Below, piece by piece: positions 60,176 through 64,000 of a stretch of 64,000 nt of DNA. Position numbers and translations under genes: made by a program. The stretch's first letter is position 1, and each line of letters opens with the position of its first letter. Below the pieces are notes generated by a model. It did not search any database. It worked only from the letters and a program-made list of their open reading frames with translations, and had not been told where the DNA came from. The stretch spans positions 22,747 through 86,746 of the forward strand of contig CAJTVR010000006.1 in NCBI GenBank assembly GCA_910580075.1, written 5' to 3'. This DNA comes from an uncultured Eubacterium sp. (GTDB lineage Bacteria > Bacillota > Clostridia > Lachnospirales > Lachnospiraceae).

Positions 60176-63100
60176 ATGAACGCATTTATTGAGCCGCTCC
60201 AGGCCATGACAGAATATAAAGAAATAAGGACTGTTCTTGAGAATGGATGCAGAGATGGCATTTTAGAACTTACCGGCTGCATTGATTCGCAGAAGCTGCA
60301 TCTGATACACTGTCTGAGCGGCAGGGAATACAGCCGTCTGATTGTTACGTTTACAGAGCAGCGTGCAAGGGAGATTAGTGAGGAATACCGCTTCTTTGAC
60401 AAAAATGTCCGTTATTTTCCAGCCAAAGATATTTTGTTTTATCAGTCGGATATCCGTGGGAATGAAATTGCAAAAGAGCGTCTGGAGGTTTTGAAACTGT
60501 TAGCAGGCGGGCAGAACTGCACAGTAGTAACTACGTTTGATGCACTTATGAACCGGATGGCAGAGCCAGCCGGCTTTTTGTCGATGATAAAAAGCCTGAA
60601 AACAGGCGATGCCGTAGATATGAATGCGATACAGAAAGAACTGGCTGTCATGGGATATGAGCGGTGCTATCAGGCTGAGGCTCCCGGGCAGTTTGCTGTG
60701 CGTGGCGGTATTCTGGATGTCTATGTGCTGACGGAGGATAATCCGTACCGGATCGAACTGTGGGGAGATGAGATTGATTCTATCCGCAGTTTTGAGGCTT
60801 CCAGCCAGCGGTCGATTGAAAATCTGGAAGAAATACAAATCTATCCGGCAAATGAATTTCTGCTGGATCAGTCAGCATTGCAGGAGGGTATCCGCCGTCT
60901 GCGGGAAGAAGCAGACAGGGTTACAGACAGGCTGCGCCGCGAAATGAAGACCGAAGAGGCATTCCGGCTGAAAAATGCGGCAGATACGTTTATCGAAGAA
61001 CTGTCAGAACTTGGCAGCAGCGCAAATCTGGATGCATATCTGCCTTATTTCACAAAAAAAACAGTATCGCTGCTTGACTATTTTGAACTGGACGATACGA
61101 TGATTGTTCTGGATGAACCGGTCCGTATCGCAGAACAGAGTCTGGCAGTGGAACATGAATATATTGACAGTATGCAGCAGCGTCTGGAAAAAGGATATAT
61201 TCTGCCGGGACAGATGGAATCTCTTTTCCGTGCGAAGGAAATCTTTGCCCGGGTAGAGCGGCTGCGTACGATTGCGCTGGCGACGCTGGAATTAAAAATA
61301 CCGGAAATTACAGTATCCCAGGTCTATCCGATGCAGACCCGTACTGTGAATCCTTATAATAACAGTTTTGAACTATTAGTAAAAGATTTGCAGCAGTATA
61401 AAAAGAAAAATTATAAGGTGATTTTATTATCTGGTTCCAGAACGCGGGCACAGAGGCTGGCACAGGATTTAGCAGATGAGGGCTTAAATGCGTTTTACAC
61501 GGAAGACTATGACCATACCGTGAAGCCTGCTGAAGTGATGACGCTGTATGGCAAAGTAAAACGCGGCTATGAATATCCGATGCTGAAATTTGTCGTGATA
61601 TCTGAAAGCGATATTTTTGGCGCGGAAAAAAAGAAGAAAAAGCGCCGTCATGCAAAAAAGGGAGAAAAAGCGGTAACGTTTGAAGAGCTGAGTGTCGGCG
61701 ATTATGTCGTACACGAAAATCACGGCCTCGGCATATACAAAGGCATTGAAAAAATCGAAGTAGAAGGAACGGCAAAAGATTATATCAAAATTGAATATGC
61801 CAAAGGCGGTACGTTATATATACTGGCTACCCAGCTGGACTTGATTCAGAAATATGCCCAGACCGGAGAGAGAAAGCCAAAGCTAAACAGCCTTGGCAGC
61901 CTGGAATGGAAAAAGACAAAGACAAAAGTCCGCAGTGCAGTAAAAGAAATTGCCGGGGAACTGGTGCAGCTTTATGCAGCAAGGGAAAATCAAAAAGGAT
62001 ATGTTTATGGCCCGGATACAATCTGGCAGAGAGAATTCGAAGAGATGTTTCCATTTGAAGAAACAGAAGACCAGGAGCTGGCAATTGAAGCAACAAAACG
62101 GGATATGGAAAGCACAAAGATTATGGACCGCCTTATTTGCGGCGATGTCGGCTACGGCAAGACAGAAATTGCCATACGGGCAGCATTTAAAGCCGTCCAG
62201 GAAAGCAAACAGGTAGTTTATCTGGCACCGACTACAATACTCGCGCAGCAGGTCTATAACAATTTTATGCAGAGGATGCAGGACTTTCCAGTCACCGTAG
62301 GCCTTTTGTGCCGTTTCCGAACGCCGTCTGAACAAAAGAAGACGATACAGGGCGTAAAACAGGGAAGCATTGACATTATTGTCGGCACTCACCGTGTGCT
62401 TTCAAAAGATGTGCAGTACAAGGACCTCGGACTTCTGATTGTAGATGAAGAACAGCGCTTCGGAGTCACACACAAGGAAAAAATTAAAAAACTGAAAACA
62501 AATGTAGACGTGCTGACCCTGACGGCGACTCCGATTCCGAGAACACTTCATATGAGCCTGATTGGGATCCGTGATATGAGCGTGTTAGAAGAACCTCCGG
62601 TAGACCGTGTGCCGATTCAGACATACGTCATGGAGTACAATGAAGAAATGGTACGGGAAGCCATTATGCGTGAACTTGCCAGAGACGGCCAGGTCTACTA
62701 TGTATTTAACCGTGTAAACCAGATTGAAGATGTAGCCGCAAAAATACAGAAACTGGTGCCGGATGCGGTTACAGCAGTCGCTCACGGCCAGATGAAAGAA
62801 CGTGAATTAGAAAATATCATGTATCAGTTTATTAATGGAGAAATTGATGTACTGATATCTACAACAATTATTGAAACAGGATTAGATATTTCAAATGTAA
62901 ATACCATGATTATTCAGGATGCAGATAACATGGGGCTTTCCCAGCTCTATCAGCTGCGGGGGCGCGTGGGACGGTCAAACCGTACAGCATTTGCGTTTTT
63001 AATGTACAAGCGGGATAAAATGCTGAAAGAAGTGGCAGAAAAACGCCTGGCAGCGATTAAAGAATTCACAGATTTAGGAAGCGGATTTAAAATTGCCATG

Positions 63101-63718
63101 CGGGATTTAGAAATCCGCGGTGCAGGAAACCTGCTCGGAGCACAGCAGAGCGGACATATGGAAGCTGTCGGCTATGACCTTTACTGTAAGATGCTGAATG
63201 AAGCAGTCAGGCAGGCGAAAGGAGATAACCTGGCAGAAGATTTTGAAACATCTATCGACCTCGACATGGACGCGTTTATTCCGCCTTCTTATATCCCGAA
63301 TGAATATCAGAAGCTGGATATATATAAAAGGGTAGCCGGCATTGAAAACCAGGAAGAAGCAGAGGAAATGACAGAAGAACTGCTGGACCGCTTTGGAGAC
63401 CCGCCAAAATCTGTCACAAACCTTTTAGCGATTGCACAGGTGAAAGCAAAAGCACACCGTGTATATATAAAAGAAATCATTCAAAAAGGCATGACAATTC
63501 GTATGATGCTGCATGAACACGCGCAAATTAATGCAGGCAGGATTTCGGAGCTTGTAAAAAATTATGACGGGAAAGTCACGTTTACAGCAGCTGGAAAAAA
63601 TCCGGTATTTGTATATCATCTGGTAAAAAACAGCCGGGATGCGGGGAAACAGAACGTAATCGGGGCGCTGTCGGGATTTGTGGAAGATTTGGGGAGAATT
63701 TGTCTGGAAGCGGTGTGA
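60176..63718 (+). CDS. mfd: Transcription-repair coupling factor
   Basis: An 1180-residue protein of standard length. UvrB-like N-terminal domains occupy about 1-350. The RNA-polymerase-interacting (CarD-like) domain begins near 505 (SVGDYVVHENHGLGIYKGI). RecG-like helicase motifs follow: GDVGYGKTEIA (about 655), VDEEQRFGV (about 757), TATPIPRTL, and the TRG-like region. A C-terminal TRCF domain completes it. Mfd displaces RNA polymerase stalled at DNA lesions and recruits UvrA. AGGAGTAAGG precedes ATG 60176. Confidence 0.97.
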   Translation: MNAFIEPLQAMTEYKEIRTVLENGCRDGILELTGCIDSQKLHLIHCLSGREYSRLIVTFTEQRAREISEEYRFFDKNVRYFPAKDILFYQSDIRGNEIAKERLEVLKLLAGGQNCTVVTTFDALMNRMAEPAGFLSMIKSLKTGDAVDMNAIQKELAVMGYERCYQAEAPGQFAVRGGILDVYVLTEDNPYRIELWGDEIDSIRSFEASSQRSIENLEEIQIYPANEFLLDQSALQEGIRRLREEADRVTDRLRREMKTEEAFRLKNAADTFIEELSELGSSANLDAYLPYFTKKTVSLLDYFELDDTMIVLDEPVRIAEQSLAVEHEYIDSMQQRLEKGYILPGQMESLFRAKEIFARVERLRTIALATLELKIPEITVSQVYPMQTRTVNPYNNSFELLVKDLQQYKKKNYKVILLSGSRTRAQRLAQDLADEGLNAFYTEDYDHTVKPAEVMTLYGKVKRGYEYPMLKFVVISESDIFGAEKKKKKRRHAKKGEKAVTFEELSVGDYVVHENHGLGIYKGIEKIEVEGTAKDYIKIEYAKGGTLYILATQLDLIQKYAQTGERKPKLNSLGSLEWKKTKTKVRSAVKEIAGELVQLYAARENQKGYVYGPDTIWQREFEEMFPFEETEDQELAIEATKRDMESTKIMDRLICGDVGYGKTEIAIRAAFKAVQESKQVVYLAPTTILAQQVYNNFMQRMQDFPVTVGLLCRFRTPSEQKKTIQGVKQGSIDIIVGTHRVLSKDVQYKDLGLLIVDEEQRFGVTHKEKIKKLKTNVDVLTLTATPIPRTLHMSLIGIRDMSVLEEPPVDRVPIQTYVMEYNEEMVREAIMRELARDGQVYYVFNRVNQIEDVAAKIQKLVPDAVTAVAHGQMKERELENIMYQFINGEIDVLISTTIIETGLDISNVNTMIIQDADNMGLSQLYQLRGRVGRSNRTAFAFLMYKRDKMLKEVAEKRLAAIKEFTDLGSGFKIAMRDLEIRGAGNLLGAQQSGHMEAVGYDLYCKMLNEAVRQAKGDNLAEDFETSIDLDMDAFIPPSYIPNEYQKLDIYKRVAGIENQEEAEEMTEELLDRFGDPPKSVTNLLAIAQVKAKAHRVYIKEIIQKGMTIRMMLHEHAQINAGRISELVKNYDGKVTFTAAGKNPVFVYHLVKNSRDAGKQNVIGALSGFVEDLGRICLEAV

Positions 63719-63762
63719 GCGGGAGGAATTAATTAGCCGGACGCCGGACAGAGAAACTTTTT

Positions 63763-64000
63763 CCTTTTTCTGTTCCGCCTGCGAACAGTAAGAAATTCTA
63801 AATTTTCTGCTTCGAGGCTGTGGCAGCGGACGGACCGGTGCCTGATGCCCTGGCGTTACGGTATGCTTTATGCAGTGGCGCTGGCAGGCACCTTTTGGGG
63901 CTTCGGCGTTTTCGAGGGCGTCAGACAGTGAGCCCCAAATCCTGAATACCAGGCAGAAAATTAAGAATTTCTAACTGTTCTCCAGAGTCACAGAAAAAGG
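63763..64000. repeat. Long imperfect inverted-repeat element reaching the window edge
   Basis: The outer arms CCTTTTTCTGT (63763-63773) and ACAGAAAAAGG (63990-64000) are perfect complements. The next arms, 63784-63810 and 63953-63979, match at 25 of 27 positions. Inner pairs GGTGCCTG (63837-63844)/CAGGCACC (63885-63892) and TTTGGGGCT (63894-63902)/AGCCCCAAA (63931-63939) add two smaller stems. No gene is present. It may be a miniature transposable element or a structured RNA; its right end may lie beyond the window. Confidence 0.7.

Overview
The window reads as a chromosomal segment of a spore-forming, low-to-mid-GC Firmicute, most likely a gut-type member of the Lachnospiraceae. The basis is a clostridial gene set: SpoVG, a ferritin-fold CotF-type coat protein, class III fructose-1,6-bisphosphatase, a long (396-residue) PRPP synthetase, a DUF6465-type Lys/Ala-rich protein, split GlgC/GlgD, and GH94/GH3 beta-glucoside enzymes. 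Ribosome binding sites are strong (GGAGG-type). The genus cannot be fixed from the sequence alone. No rRNA, tRNA, CRISPR array or intact insertion sequence was recognised.

Region 1 (1-23.2 kb) is one long plus-strand cluster of overlapping genes for a cell-surface polysaccharide. It holds glycosyltransferases (WbsX-like, GT2, GT4, a fucosyltransferase-like GT-B), a Wzy-like polymerase, an ABC flippase and three sets of nucleotide-sugar enzymes. (i) A full WbpA/WbpB/WbpE/WbpD-type set (4262, 7389, 22106, 8485) should convert UDP-GlcNAc to UDP-2,3-diacetamido-2,3-dideoxyglucuronic acid. (ii) A heptose branch (GmhA, HddA) sits directly beside a split transketolase that could supply sedoheptulose 7-phosphate. 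(iii) Modifying enzymes include a GDP-fucose-synthase-like epimerase/reductase, an SDR epimerase, a B12-binding radical SAM enzyme, a DegT-family protein with His in place of the PLP lysine (the ColD/RfbH 3-dehydratase signature), a formyltransferase-like protein and an LpxD-like acyltransferase. Together they suggest a heavily modified, perhaps deoxygenated or C-branched, heptose. Two poly-G tracts lie inside coding sequences.

Region 2 (23.3-27.3 kb) has an AT-rich HicAB toxin-antitoxin pair with an almost ideal promoter, a coat-type ferritin-fold protein and fbp. Two related miniature inverted-repeat elements lie between the convergent gene pairs.

Region 3 (27.5-42.0 kb) holds an LtaS-like lipoteichoic acid synthase (minus), a repeat-rich Pro/Gly protein, a large secreted protein with a degenerate C39-like C-terminus, a sodium:alanine symporter with a hairpin in its leader, an HPr-like protein, a DUF6465-type protein, and the minus-strand genes dnaD, dnaC-like helicase loader, prs and murC. 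The murC-dnaD gap carries an unusual array of DnaA-box-like 9-mers, five of them in two tandem blocks.

Region 4 (42.3-46.8 kb) holds glgC-glgD, spoVG and an M23 peptidase.

Region 5 (46.9-59.3 kb) is a beta-glucoside utilisation locus: two different GH94 phosphorylases, an AraC regulator, a sugar ABC importer and a GH3 beta-glucosidase with inverted domain order. Three of its transcription units share one promoter architecture (CAT...TTGATATTTT, 18-bp spacer, TATA-type -10), which looks like a local regulon of the AraC protein.

Region 6 (59.5-64.0 kb) holds pth and mfd, followed by a long imperfect inverted repeat that runs to the window edge.
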